Assembly (NCBI GenBank): GCA_003439945.1
Contig: QVRM01005915.1
Location: 584,501-648,500, forward strand
Length of the DNA: 64,000 bases
Direction of reading: 5' to 3'
From: Dermanyssus gallinae
Taxonomy: Eukaryota; Arthropoda; Arachnida; Mesostigmata; Dermanyssidae
Within the stretch, counting starts at the first letter, position 1, and each line of letters opens with the position of its first letter. Shown here in pieces: positions 34,757 through 44,613 of this stretch. Both the position numbers and the translations under genes were made by a program. The notes under the pieces are model-generated. The model saw nothing but the letters and a program-made list of their open reading frames with translations. It was not told the DNA's origin and did no database searches.

Positions 34757-35710
34757 TTGGGTGTCATTGCGGTTTGGAGAAAGACGAAGAACCGCAACGG
34801 CACGAAAGAGAAAAGTGCACACCACGCATTTTTACGCAGCTATATAACTTATCTCGTATCAAGTCGTGTCAAGTACTTGGAAGAAGAACTCATCAACGTA
34901 AAGTCTGCATCCACACAAGTACTGACGAATTCGATTGAAACCTGCCAAATAGAACACGTGAAAGAAGCGCAGCAGAAGACACAAGAGAGAACAGTTCTTA
35001 TTACCGGGGAGGCCGAGAAGTTTATCAACGAATATATATAGCCCATCCATGTGATCCTACATGCTGGTTACGAGGAGTGCATGGGATTCGACAAAGATAA
35101 ATGCTTAGCAAGTGTAGCAAAATTTGCGTCGTTCTTGAAGACTACGAGACCTGATTGCTTAATGTCAGGGCTCACGGTTCCGGAATTCCATAAAAAATGC
35201 AAAGACTCGAACGACGTTCTTCTCAATCGTCACCAGAAATGGAACATCGATGTTATCAACACAGTGCACCCACACCGTCTAATGATTCAGAGAGGTTATT
35301 CCTATACGTCGTCACAAGAAGCGGCTGAAACCTGCTTGAAGAGTCTAGCACGACGAGCAGCATCCTTCCTAGCATGCAAAAGCCGTGTACCCCTCCTGAA
35401 AATCAAAGAAAGGGCTAGCTCAGGACGATTAACCGCACGGCTTGTGCTAACGGACAGCGCTGCAAGTTCAGAACGACCACAAATACGCCAACAGACCCTC
35501 TCTGAGCCACCTGTAGTAACGAAAAATAAACAACAACAAGCGCGGCGGAGTCAGAACGCTCAGGTTCAGCACAGGACGAACAGAGTCACCGAGAGACCGC
35601 AAAACAGAGGTAACCGCAGGAGTCCAAATCGGGATTTTGTACCTTCTCCGAAAACACTTCTCAGCGACCTAATAGCAGCGGTCGCCATCACTGCTGCTAC
35701 TCCCCAATAA
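34757..35710 (+). pseudogene. LINE ORF1 with coiled coil and SGNH esterase-like domain
   Basis: The first frame (34757-35041) has a Glu/Gln/Lys-rich coiled coil (VKYLEEELINVKSASTQV), then ERTVLITGEAEKF, which resembles SGNH block I (..VLI.GDS..) with GDS changed to GEA. A stop at 35039 is followed by the second frame (35051-35710). It reads VILHAGYEECMGF, like the HAG.ND block, then a GLTVPEF segment, and SSQEAAETCLKSLARRAASF, like the final ..G...LA..I. block. The tail is Gln/Arg-rich (KNKQQQARRSQNAQVQ), fitting nucleic-acid binding. The Ser and the Asp/His catalytic positions look lost, so it would be inactive. In other LINEs such esterases are encoded in ORF1. Confidence 0.68.
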
Positions 35711-38450
35711 CGCGATACAGCAAATAGATGTTCTCATATTGACAGAGACGTGGTCTACCTCAGCTCTCACACTGCCAAGTTTCTACGCTGTATGTTGCCC
35801 TGCTTCTCGGATCAGCGCAACCGGACACGCTAGCGGTGGCGTTGCGGTGTTTTATAATCACCGTCTAGGAATAATGAGACCAGTTCTTGTCGAAGAAAGC
35901 TGTGTTGTTATCGAGAGAGAAATAGTCACCATCATAGCAATATACTCGTATATGCGACTTTTCAGAGCGGAAGGCACTGACATGCTAACTGAGAAGCTGA
36001 CACGATGCTGTCGATTTGTGCGTAGCTGAAAACCGGTCATACTAGCAGGAGATTTAAATGTCAGACTTGACTTATTCGATCACAGTCGGACAACTGCGTT
36101 TATGGATATCTTGGATGAGTTTTGCTTATAGACTGTAACCCCAAATGTGAACTCACAAATCCCAACCTTCGTTGGCCTTGTGGGATCATCCGTGATAGAC
36201 ATATTCGCCACAAACATCGCTAAGAACGGTGTGCGGTACGTCGGGCCCGAATTTTCGCTCAAAGAAGGCAGACTGATGAAATGGCACGTACTCTTAGGGA
36301 TTTAAGTCACTGTCAACCCCCTCGACAATCCTCCCCCTCAGAAAAGTCAAACAGGAAGTAGGAAGCTCGACATCCTCAAGCTTCAAGAGGCTGCCTCGAT
36401 TATTTACCCATACAACGAAAGCCCAGACGTGGAGTCGTACCATAAATTCCTGAGCGACACGCTAAGGAGCTTTGTAGTCCCGAAACGACCTCCACCCGCC
36501 ATGCCGTGGTGAAACCCTGAATGTTCAGCGGTAAAGCAGATCTCTCTCCAGGTAAGGGAGCTAAGCCGACTACAGCTATGTTCCGGGTCGTCCGTCGCCC
36601 AAGTCAAGAAATTTTATAAGGACTGCTTGAAGAACGCAAAACTAAAGCTTGGGGAGAGGCAGGAGGCGAAGCTTCTAGACGAAGCTACCCAAACCGCACA
36701 CGTTTGCCTACGATTCTCATGACCTGCTAGACCAAGCTGTCCCGTTGATCCGGGGAGGCTCCAGGCACACTTCAGGAGAATCCTAAGCTCATGCGACACG
36801 GTTCCTGTCGAGGTGCCATATTACTACTCCTGTTGGCTGTCAAGCGACCTCAAAGACATCGTGGATCTTCAACGTGAGTTCACGGTTGCCGAAGTCACGG
36901 AGGCCATCTCCAGGTTACCCAACCGGAAACCATGTGGTCCAGACGGGATTTTCAATGAGCACATTAAAGAAGCCATGGCGTTTGTACGTTGTTGGACTGC
37001 CTTGTTCAATGCGTGCCTGTCCAGCGGAAAAATTCCAGAAGCTTGGAGAGAATGTCCCATAATCGTAATCCGAAAAGGAAAGGGTGATCCAACAGAGCCC
37101 AAGTCCTAGAGAGGGATAGCGAAAAAGTCGTGCACCTACAAATTGTTGTCCAGCATCCTCACCCGACGTCTCACGGCATTTTTGGAAAGATGTAATACCC
37201 TACCTTTTCGGTGCGGTAGATCTACGATGTCGGCGTGCGCGATACGCCTTGATGACATCGAGAAGACACTAAGGAGTGCGAGGCGATATCTCTTTGCTGT
37301 TATTGTCGACTTCAAAGCAGCATTTGATTCCGGCTCAAGATGCATCGTACTTTCCAAACTCTCACAGCATGGTGTGACACAAAATATCCTGGGGCTACTG
37401 AAAGATATCCTACAGAAGAACCAGGTATCTATTGACGATGGAGTAGCTAAGAGAGATGGAGTAGGGCAGACAACAGGTTTCGCTCAAGGCGACAACCTAA
37501 ACCCACTGTTCTTCGCTGTCCTCGTCAATGACCTCGCCTCACACATCAAGCAGCGACACACCCACGTGAAGGTAATTATGTACGCAGACGACCTCGTTAT
37601 ATATAGCCCAAGTAGATTTAACCTACAACAAGCGCTGATATCTCTGCATAATTATGTTGCGACTGTAGAACTCCAAATTAACAAGACAAAAACCGAGGTT
37701 ATGAAGTTCAGAAGAGGTGGGAGGCTGGCAGGTAGCGACTCATTCCGCCTTAACGGACAAAGCTTGAAAATAGTAAACTCCTTTACGTACCTCGGCCTCA
37801 CATTAACAACGACGGGTAAGTCAGTCTCAGCGCATATCGAGAAACGAGCTCGGAAGGCGATCGTGGCCGCAGCTATGACCGAATTCCCACAGAATCTTGC
37901 AGTTGCTACGACCGTGAACCTATTTGACCTGAAGATCGCACCGACAGCCACCTATGGAATCCAGATCGTCTGGGAGAAACTAAACGTGCGTGACCGGACA
38001 ACCTTGGATAGAGTAAAACCTGCATTTCTGAAAATGGTGCTCGGGCTGCACACGACATCGAGAAACCGATTGGTCTACTTGTTGACCGATACGCCATCGT
38101 TTGTAGAAGACATACGCGAAAAGTTTAACCTCCCAGTAACTCCAGCCTACTGTACCTTCATGAAAAAACAGAGATCGAAGCGACTGGATATCGACCCATA
38201 GTTCATCACAACACTAGCAATGACTGACTCGAGCTGGAAGAGGACGAACAGAACGAATCGTCATTTGGTCACCAGATTAGCCGTGCACGGCTTCCACCAT
38301 TTAACTTGTATGACGCAAGGTTATCACGGACCTCAACAAACCTGTGTCTGCAATAACTGTCGAAACGTGTGTGATAGATATAATGTGGGAAATTTTAATC
38401 AAATTAGGTCATTGACCCAACTTACAGAATTGAACGTTTTATCATCCTGA
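35703..38450 (+). pseudogene. LINE ORF2: endonuclease, RT, C-terminal Cys cluster
   Basis: Endonuclease blocks: IDVLILTETWSTS (about 35724), GHASGGVAVFYNH, KPVILAGDLNVRLD (36030), SSVIDIFATNIAK (about 36187). Linker: PPPAMPW, then a stop, NPEC. Pre-RT: LPNRKPCGPDGIFNEHIKEA. RT: FAVIVDFKAAFDSG (motif A), TGFAQGDNLNPLFFAVLVND (motif B), VIMYADDLVIYS (motif C), EVMKFRRGGRLAGS. The C-terminus has HGFHHLTC..G..., then TCVCNNCRNVCDRY. In-frame stops are at 36027, 36129, 36303, 36510, 36720, 37107 and 38199. All else is collinear. The longest open piece is 37143-38201 (352 codons). Product in life: target nicking and cDNA synthesis. Confidence 0.9.
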
Positions 38451-38460
38451 CGACCCAAAA

Positions 38461-38916
38461 TGTGTGTAGATAAACTAGGAGAGGCCAATGGATGTTTGGC
38501 TGCTATATGCCACATGAGCCATATTCTTGCGTATTACCCGTTGCATAGTGGATATTTTTTAGCTGTGAGTGTGCCAGAAACCCTGTTGACCCATCACTGC
38601 CTATATTTTGGGGCCATGTTCCATCATTATTGCATTATGCGTTTAGGGCTTTTCAACACTGGCAAAGCTGCAGGAGGGGTTTTAGAGCCCCCACTAGGGA
38701 CCTAAGCTGATCCAGCATAACAGATTCGTCCTATGATACGACACGCGACAAATCAGCCGCAGCGTCAGCCGTAGCAAAGATAGGCTGCGTGGGTCTGGGT
38801 GCTCAGCGCACCGTAGCACGGGTAAATCGGCCTCGTGGGGCGAGCGTTCCCATGTTGGCGAAGCTTCTTAAACTCCTTGGCAACGGATGGCCGATTACCC
38901 CAACAGTTGATACACG
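38461..38916. other. unassigned sequence
   Basis: Probably the 3' flank of the family-A LINE; no feature recognised. Confidence 0.45.
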
Positions 38917-38931
38917 CGTATAATTGATACA

Positions 38932-39111
38932 AGGTAAAGTTTTCGGGCTGACCCTCGGCCAAGATTTAACGTCCACGGGACTGCTTTTCGCATAGCTTCA
39001 TAGACGGACCCCCATAAATACAAATGTGCAACGGTAGGGCTCGAACCCGCGCACCTATGTGTCTCCTTCGGTCGCGAGTCGCAGGCGAATGCACCACGCC
39101 ACCGGGCTCGA
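38932..39111 (-). mobile_element. tRNA-derived SINE, family SINE-1, copy A
   Basis: On the minus strand the copy begins CGAGCCCGGTGGCGTGGTGC (A-box region) and has the B box GGGTTCGAGCCC at about 39030-39041. The body ends GGGTCAGCCCGAAAACTT. The plus-strand copy at 61553-61734 shares these words and the same length, about 180 bp. The flanks CGTATAATTGATACA (38917-38931) and CGTATAATCGGTACA (39112-39126) agree at 13 of 15 bases, a decayed target-site duplication. It is a pol III retroposon, not a tRNA gene. Confidence 0.88.
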
Positions 39112-39339
39112 CGTATAATCGGTACAGCTAGCAGCAAGGTGACCTAAAGCACCGCACTTCGTGCAGCCTTGCTGTTGTGTGCACCGTTTTGTGAAATTTA
39201 TAGGCTGTAAGCATTTGTGGCAAGCCCCGAACTACTGGGCAGCACCCTAGGCTGTAGCCTGACTTCTTGCAGTCACTGAGTAAATGGTGGTACTTACTAA
39301 TGCACTTTCACTGGCGTAAATTAAATATCAAAGGAACAA

Positions 39340-39420
39340 ACCTGAATGGGCTTCGAACCTGGGCCGACCGGTAAGCTTCCGCCTGCGCCACTACCTACGC
39401 TATGCCGTGTATTGCCACCA
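39340..39420 (-). mobile_element. tRNA-like SINE candidate (SINE-4)
   Basis: On the minus strand there is an A-box-like TAGCGTAGGTAGTGGCGCAGG (39381-39402) and a B box AGGTTCGAAGCCC (39348-39360), with tRNA-like spacing. The sequence between differs from SINE-1 and SINE-2. No second copy or target-site duplication was found, so it may equally be a tRNA pseudogene. Confidence 0.45.
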
Positions 39421-39539
39421 TGCCTTAGCATCTAGCATGCACGGGTGATCGTTGCCACATGTAAACAAATCTAATCTGCAAGTTCGTTATCAAAATAGAC
39501 ATTAATAGTCCTGCACTACCGGAGCAAAGTTCTTAACAA

Positions 39540-40330
39540 TGCTAATGACGGAGCATTATTCTTAACAGAGCTTACGCAGCAGAGAAATTCTTCCAGGAGA
39601 AGCCGGCCGCAGTGTGTAGCTCCTTAGATGTCAAAAACGCGTTTATTACGCTTTTGTTGGTCGCCGCAAGCAAAGCACTTGTAAATAACGGCCTGTCTCC
39701 CAACTTACGACGTATCCTAGCGTCGTACCTAAAAGAAATCTACTTGCGAATTCATGAATTATGCAATCACAGGCGAGGTTCCCCATGGGTCCGTAGCCTT
39801 CGATAAAGTACTTCTACGAGCCCCGCATTGCCCGGAAGTTATTCTGTCGTCTACTCAGACAATCTTGCACTGATCGTTACCGTCCATAATGGATATTTGC
39901 TCGAGAGAACACCCAACCGAGCTCTAGTGGGTATGTGATAATCATGCACACGCTAGGTTTCAAAATGGCTTCATAAAGAAGCATTTTTTTAATTGCCTAG
40001 AACGCCCTCCACAGAATCTCAACTTACGCCCTGAAAAACACGTAACACCCACGCATGGTTAGTTACCCGGGTGTGATCTTGGATAGGACTCTCACAGGAA
40101 TGCGTTATGTGCCCTATGCAGCAAGAAGCTGCTAAAGCCTCGGCAGAGCTACGAAAAATCTCCCGATTGCATTTAATGAGAAATCGACTTTCTGCGCACC
40201 CTCTTAGATAATATCATTCTGTCTTTAAGACGGCGCACCTCTACGGAAGCGCACGACTACCAGATCTACAACACGCCACCTTCTCAACAAAACTTAAAAG
40301 CCTATGGCGCCAAACATAGCACGGCGTCCA
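39540..40330 (+). pseudogene. R1-clade-like LINE RT fragment
   Basis: The frame at 39612-39806 reads CSSLDVKNAFITLLLVAASK, then LSPNLRRILASYLKEIYLRI. This matches the R1-type block '..LDVKNAFNTA.W......L...G.SPYLRR...SYL..R.L'. The catalytic box follows in another frame as SVVYSDNLALIV at about 39850, with YADD changed to YSDN. A thumb trace (AAKASAELRKISRLHLM) lies near 40125, and the trace ends near 40320. Stops are frequent. Dead copy. Confidence 0.82.
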
Positions 40331-40367
40331 CATTAGCCAAACAAGTCATCTCTATGTATGAATTAAT

Positions 40368-41337
40368 TTATTGAATTTATTGTTTATTAACCAATATTTG
40401 GTTTATGCACATATGTGCTACAGCTCTCCTAAGTAAATGTCATCAACGACTTTGCTTTTGTACACTGTTGGAGATGATACAGATCACATGATTTGCCGCA
40501 TAGGTTGCATTCACACTCGGCTGATATCTCATGCCACCCATTTCGTATACATATCTTCATATGAAATCCATGCATTGCAAACCCAGTAACGAAGTATCTG
40601 TTTTTACAACATGGGCTCTTCCAGTAGTCTGTAGTCATCGCTCTAGTCTCATAAAAACGCAAATCAACATCCGCAAATTTATACTCCCATTCGGCAAGAT
40701 GATTCTCAAAGGCCTCCGTTTTCGGTAAAGCATAAGTTGCCCTGAGCTCCTCCACAAAAAGTGGTGTCGAGGCCAACAGATACACAAGACGATTGCGGCT
40801 AGTGCGGTGAACTACTAGCACTCTTTTTAGAAAGCTGGCTTTAGTTTTGTCAAGTACTTCCAGATTTGCTTTTGATAGGTGGGGCCATATGACCTGTATC
40901 CCGTAAGCAGCGGTCGGCGCAATCTTTAAATTAAAAAGTTTGAGAGCGACATCTAGTGACAACCGATGAGGCTCGGGGATATTATGAAACGATAAAATGC
41001 CCTTACGAGCTCTTACCTCGATATGTTTAGTGAAATTTAAACCCTGCGTTGAAAAGATTACTCCAAGATAAGAAAAATGTTGAACAAAATCTATTGGTGC
41101 TGAGCTTAAGCGCAATTCGTCTTTTTCTGCGAGCCTACCTCCGCGGCGAAACTTCATTGCTTTCGTTTTTGCCACGTTTATCACTAGAGCATTTAGGTCA
41201 ACAAACTTTTGGAGTGAAGCAAGCGATTGCTGCAGATGAAATCGACTCCGGGAGTAGAGGACGAGGTCATCAGCATACATGAGTGTACTAACTTGCGGGT
41301 GTCGACGCTGGATTTTGTCCGGGAGATCACTCACCAA
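40368..41337 (-). mobile_element. LINE 'family A', 5'-truncated copy with target-site duplication
   Basis: A 970-bp insertion on the minus strand contains the RT from just before its catalytic box to the C-terminus, plus the 3' UTR. It is bracketed by the identical 15-mer TATGTATGAATTAAT at 40353-40367 and 41338-41352, the target-site duplication. It inserted at the 3' end of an older copy of the same family (41338-41487). The 3' UTR word ACCAAATATTGGTTAATAAA is shared by both. The tail is AATAAA-rich. Confidence 0.9.
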
Positions 41338-41406
41338 TATGTATGAATTAATATATGGTTTATTAACCAATATTTGGTTTATAAACATATGTGCTACAGC
41401 TTTCAT
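40429..41406 (-). CDS. LINE RT C-terminal half, open frame
   Basis: A 325-codon open frame contains VSTLMYADDLVLYSRSRFHL (catalytic box), KTKAMKFRRGGRLAEK, FVQHFSYLGVIFSTQGLNF, LKIAPTAAYGIQVIW, and SRNRLVYLLASTPLFVEELR. It ends with the C-terminal Cys cluster AECECNLCGKSCDLYHLQQC. The same order is found in the plus-strand copy at 37.5-38.4 kb. The first 20 or so codons (41406 to about 41338) come from the 3' UTR of the neighbouring older copy, so the apparent Met start is spurious. Motifs A and B of the RT are missing through 5' truncation, so the product would not be a working RT. Unbroken coding over some 900 bp suggests a recent insertion. Confidence 0.88.
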   Translation of the reverse strand: MKAVAHMFINQILVNKPYINSYILVSDLPDKIQRRHPQVSTLMYADDLVLYSRSRFHLQQSLASLQKFVDLNALVINVAKTKAMKFRRGGRLAEKDELRLSSAPIDFVQHFSYLGVIFSTQGLNFTKHIEVRARKGILSFHNIPEPHRLSLDVALKLFNLKIAPTAAYGIQVIWPHLSKANLEVLDKTKASFLKRVLVVHRTSRNRLVYLLASTPLFVEELRATYALPKTEAFENHLAEWEYKFADVDLRFYETRAMTTDYWKSPCCKNRYFVTGFAMHGFHMKICIRNGWHEISAECECNLCGKSCDLYHLQQCTKAKSLMTFT

Positions 41407-41487
41407 ACAACACTTTTATCAGCGATGTCGCTTTTGTACACTGCTGGAGATGATACAGATCACACAACTTTCCGCACAAGTCCTCTC
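41338..41487 (-). mobile_element. LINE 'family A' 3' end, older copy
   Basis: About 150 bp match the last part of the 40368-41337 copy: TGCTGGAGATGATACAGATCACA, the C-terminal codons, and the 3' UTR word ACCAAATATTGGTTAATAAA on the minus strand. Upstream of 41487 the match ends. Confidence 0.85.
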
Positions 41488-43940
41488 TATATGGACCTAA
41501 GAGCAAAACGAAACGTGCTTCAGCCTTCGTGTTCCTGAGCTTCCGTAGGGGTGCGACATATAGCAGGCTGACATCGACTACTCATACCAAGAGGCGGCGC
41601 TTAGAGTAGGTTACTCTTCCGCGGAAGAATTTTTTGCAGCTCTGCTGAGGCTCTGGCAGCTTTTTTTGCTGCATAGCATACATGAGGTGCTCCGGTGGGA
41701 GCTATCCGGCATCACACGCAGGCGCTTAACCATAGGCGTGGGTGTTACTGGGTGCCCTTCCAGGTGTAGTTTAGACAGCCAGTACTCTTTAAAAAAAACT
41801 GCCGAAAACCGGCAAAGCGCACGTCTAAACATATGCATTTTTGTATCCCTATTTGCCGGGAATATAATAGCAGTATTTGAGGAGGTGTGAGTTGCGTCTA
41901 ATAAGTCTTTAGATACCCTAATTCGGAGTGTTTTCCCTCACATGCGATATAGGTGGGGATTCAACGCTAATGTTAACGGAGATGCCCCAGTTTCGAGTTA
42001 ACGTCACCTAGAAACTCGGCTTGGAGTTTAAGGCGTAAGAAGTTCTCATCACAGACTAACGCAGGGAACGCACACACGTCAGAAGAGCTTTTTGCCCCAG
42101 TATAGAATCGGACCTCTAGAGTGACGACTATGCGTGAAGTTTAACAGCTGCGTAAGTTAAAAATGACATCCAGACAGCTATTATTCTCACAATTAGGGTA
42201 ACAATACTTGAGAAGGCCACCTCGGTCAGACGCTGTGTTGGAAACTGTGCAATCCAGCCAGGGTTTATCGAAGGATTTATATTGCGATTATTCAAGTGTG
42301 TTCATAATTAGCCCCCAATTCGCAGTATTTCAGGGAGTATTATTAGCATTGTGGTATGAGCCTCAAGCATCGAGACTCGGTCAATGAGGTGCTAATGAAG
42401 GACCCGCATAGCTTACCCATACAATATAGCGCTAAAACCAAGGCAGCCGATGCAATGCTATAAATGGCAACGGATTGGACACATGGCATTAGTTGAACGT
42501 TGCAACGCTCCTGTTGGAAATGCGGCACAACCGACAATTTGTTCATAACGTGTAATAATACCCCATTTGCAAGTGTGCGCACTGCTGGCGGGCTCACCTG
42601 TTTGTTGCTCACGACGCTATTCCGCCACAGTGAGAAGGACAGCATCGTTAGGCTAAAAGCCTACAGCAGATTTAGTACATGCACCTTTCAGCCGTAATTG
42701 CTGATTCACTGGCGGTTCCGTTTCTGGTAAGGACACTATCCGTTACCTTGTATACGAGTCCAATTAGCTTTTAAATACGTAAGTTTGGTACGACCTCTCC
42801 TGAAAGCAGCTCGCGCTGCTGTCTCGGATTGTCTGATTTAAGCACTGAATGAGGTATTTACTGATTATGACGTCGCGGCCTGTCATTTTCCCCGATTGTC
42901 TTGCATCTTCCAAGTGAGAGGGAGACAGGGAGAACGATTTGAGCTCGTTATGGTGCATTATATGCTTAAATTCAAGACATCTGTAGAAGACTTAAGCTGA
43001 GCGTTGCCCCAATTAGTTCGCACTTGACCGTCCGCGTGTGCTTTCAGCTCTAAAGATGGTCTAGCTTGTAAAGTGATTAAAGTCTCTGATGGTGCTGCAG
43101 CCTGACTTTGAAATTTCTGGCACTCTATGCTTAGACTCTTCCACATATGAGTTTCTGCACGAGAATCATCGTTACGAGCCGATGTATCTATTATGGCCGG
43201 ATTCTCCAACCCTCCTGACACGCTATTGACGTCTAAAGAAAACATCTGCCTAGCTGTCAAGGGTTATGGGTTGGCTACAGGGTTGACTTTTACTCGCCCC
43301 AAAGCACTGTAGGGTTTGCTGTTACCTAACATAGGCGACAAAGTTAACATCTTAAGCGTTGCACTGGCCAAATGACTGAACCCGCCTCGCCCTGTTTGAT
43401 AATCTTAAAAATGGGGTTGCTTGCGTTAAATAGCTTTTAGTTCATTCTCCTCGACCTTCCGCTAAATTGCTGGAGAAGTCAATCGCTGTGTTAACACTGG
43501 TACCATTTCTAGAATCATAGCGAAAGGCCAGCCAGCCTTGATAAAAAAAAAATGACTGCCTGTCCGCACCACGTGGCCCTTCTTACGTCTCAGGAGATAC
43601 TTACTATAAGATTGAAGCTAGATAATAACGTGAATTTAGCAGTGTGCACAGGGACTAATGATAAATAAGGAGCAGGCTCCAGGTTGACAATATTACGCCG
43701 AGCTGGTGCTTATCTGTCCTCGTGCTAACTTCGTTTTGGTCGATCAATGCATAACTTCTCAGACTGGTTTGCACTTGGGAGGCCCTTTTAACTTGCCGCT
43801 GGTTTGTGTCCAAATTAAAAGGGCTATTGGATAGTTAAAAAGGCAGACTAATTGTGAGATAACGCAGGACTAATGGTTGTCTGCTAACCCTAAGTTAACA
43901 GACAAAAGTGGGCTGTTTCTTAGCCCTCGTAAATGTGATA
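41488..43940. other. unassigned sequence
   Basis: No recognised feature. Minus-strand ORFs at 41611-41838, 42343-42645 and 42958-43260 show no known motif. Confidence 0.4.
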
Positions 43941-43962
43941 GACTTTTTCGTCTGCTCCCGTG

Positions 43963-44100
43963 ATGTTCGAATGTGCAAAGTGTTTGCTTCCGTTTAAAAC
44001 GGGTGAACAACTGGCTATTTGTAGCCAATGCACGAGGGGTGCCTTAAGCCCGTGTCCCCGAGAACACACGGTTTGTGTCGTGCGGATCCTGTGACTCGAA
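43963..44100 (+). pseudogene. LINE ORF1 N-terminal zinc finger, copy 0
   Basis: The frame from ATG 43963 reads MFECAKCLLPFKTGEQLAIC, then SQCTRGALSPCPREHTVCV before a TGA. The order C-x2-C, about 13 residues, C-x2-C, C, H, C is like a PHD or RING-type finger. The same N-terminus recurs at 44385 (MFDCAKCSLPF then a stop). ORF1 proteins of some LINE clades begin with such a finger; the match here is by Cys pattern only. Confidence 0.6.
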
Positions 44101-44613
44101 GGAACTTCGTCCCTTTGAAGGAACGTTTGTGTGTGCTACAGTGGAACTTAGTAAAACTAGTGCTGCAAAGTTTTAAAAAATCTAGTGCTGCACCTAAAAG
44201 CCTTTACAAGGTGCATTAGGATTTGATGTACCAGTAGAGCTAAAAACCCTTAAAAGGTTTCGATGAGCTGTGTTAAGTTCGAATTGCAAAAGTGCCTTTT
44301 ATATCTGAGACGATCGCCATGAGATGCTTGCAAAAGTGGAGCGTAATGGAACCATAAAACAACAGAGTTGTCGTCTGCTACCGTGATGTTCGACTGTGCA
44401 AAGTGTTCGCTCCCGTTTTAAACGGGAGAACAACTGGTTATTATGGACCGACATAGCCCGCCGGCAAATTTATTTGTCCATGTTGTCTGTTATCACAATG
44501 TGTCACTTAACTGGTTATTTGTAACCAAGGCTGTTCTACTGTGTTTCACGGGGGGTGCCTCAACCCCGTGCCCCCAAGGGCACACAGTTTGTGTCGTGCG
44601 GATCCTGAGAATC

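Larger units (their letters stand above)
34757..38460 (+). mobile_element. LINE 'family A', near-complete copy
   Basis: This is the most complete element in the window: ORF1 (coiled coil plus esterase-like domain), then ORF2 (endonuclease, RT, C-terminal Cys cluster). ORF2 is recognisable from about 35703 to 38450 in one reading frame with seven in-frame stops and no frameshift. The 5' UTR is not defined, and the RT matches the minus-strand copy at 40.4-41.3 kb closely. The opening WN.G block of the endonuclease seems to be missing at the ORF1/ORF2 junction, so a small deletion probably inactivated it. The clade is not certain: APE-type, with ORF1 resembling the esterase-bearing ORF1 known from CR1. 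Confidence 0.87.
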
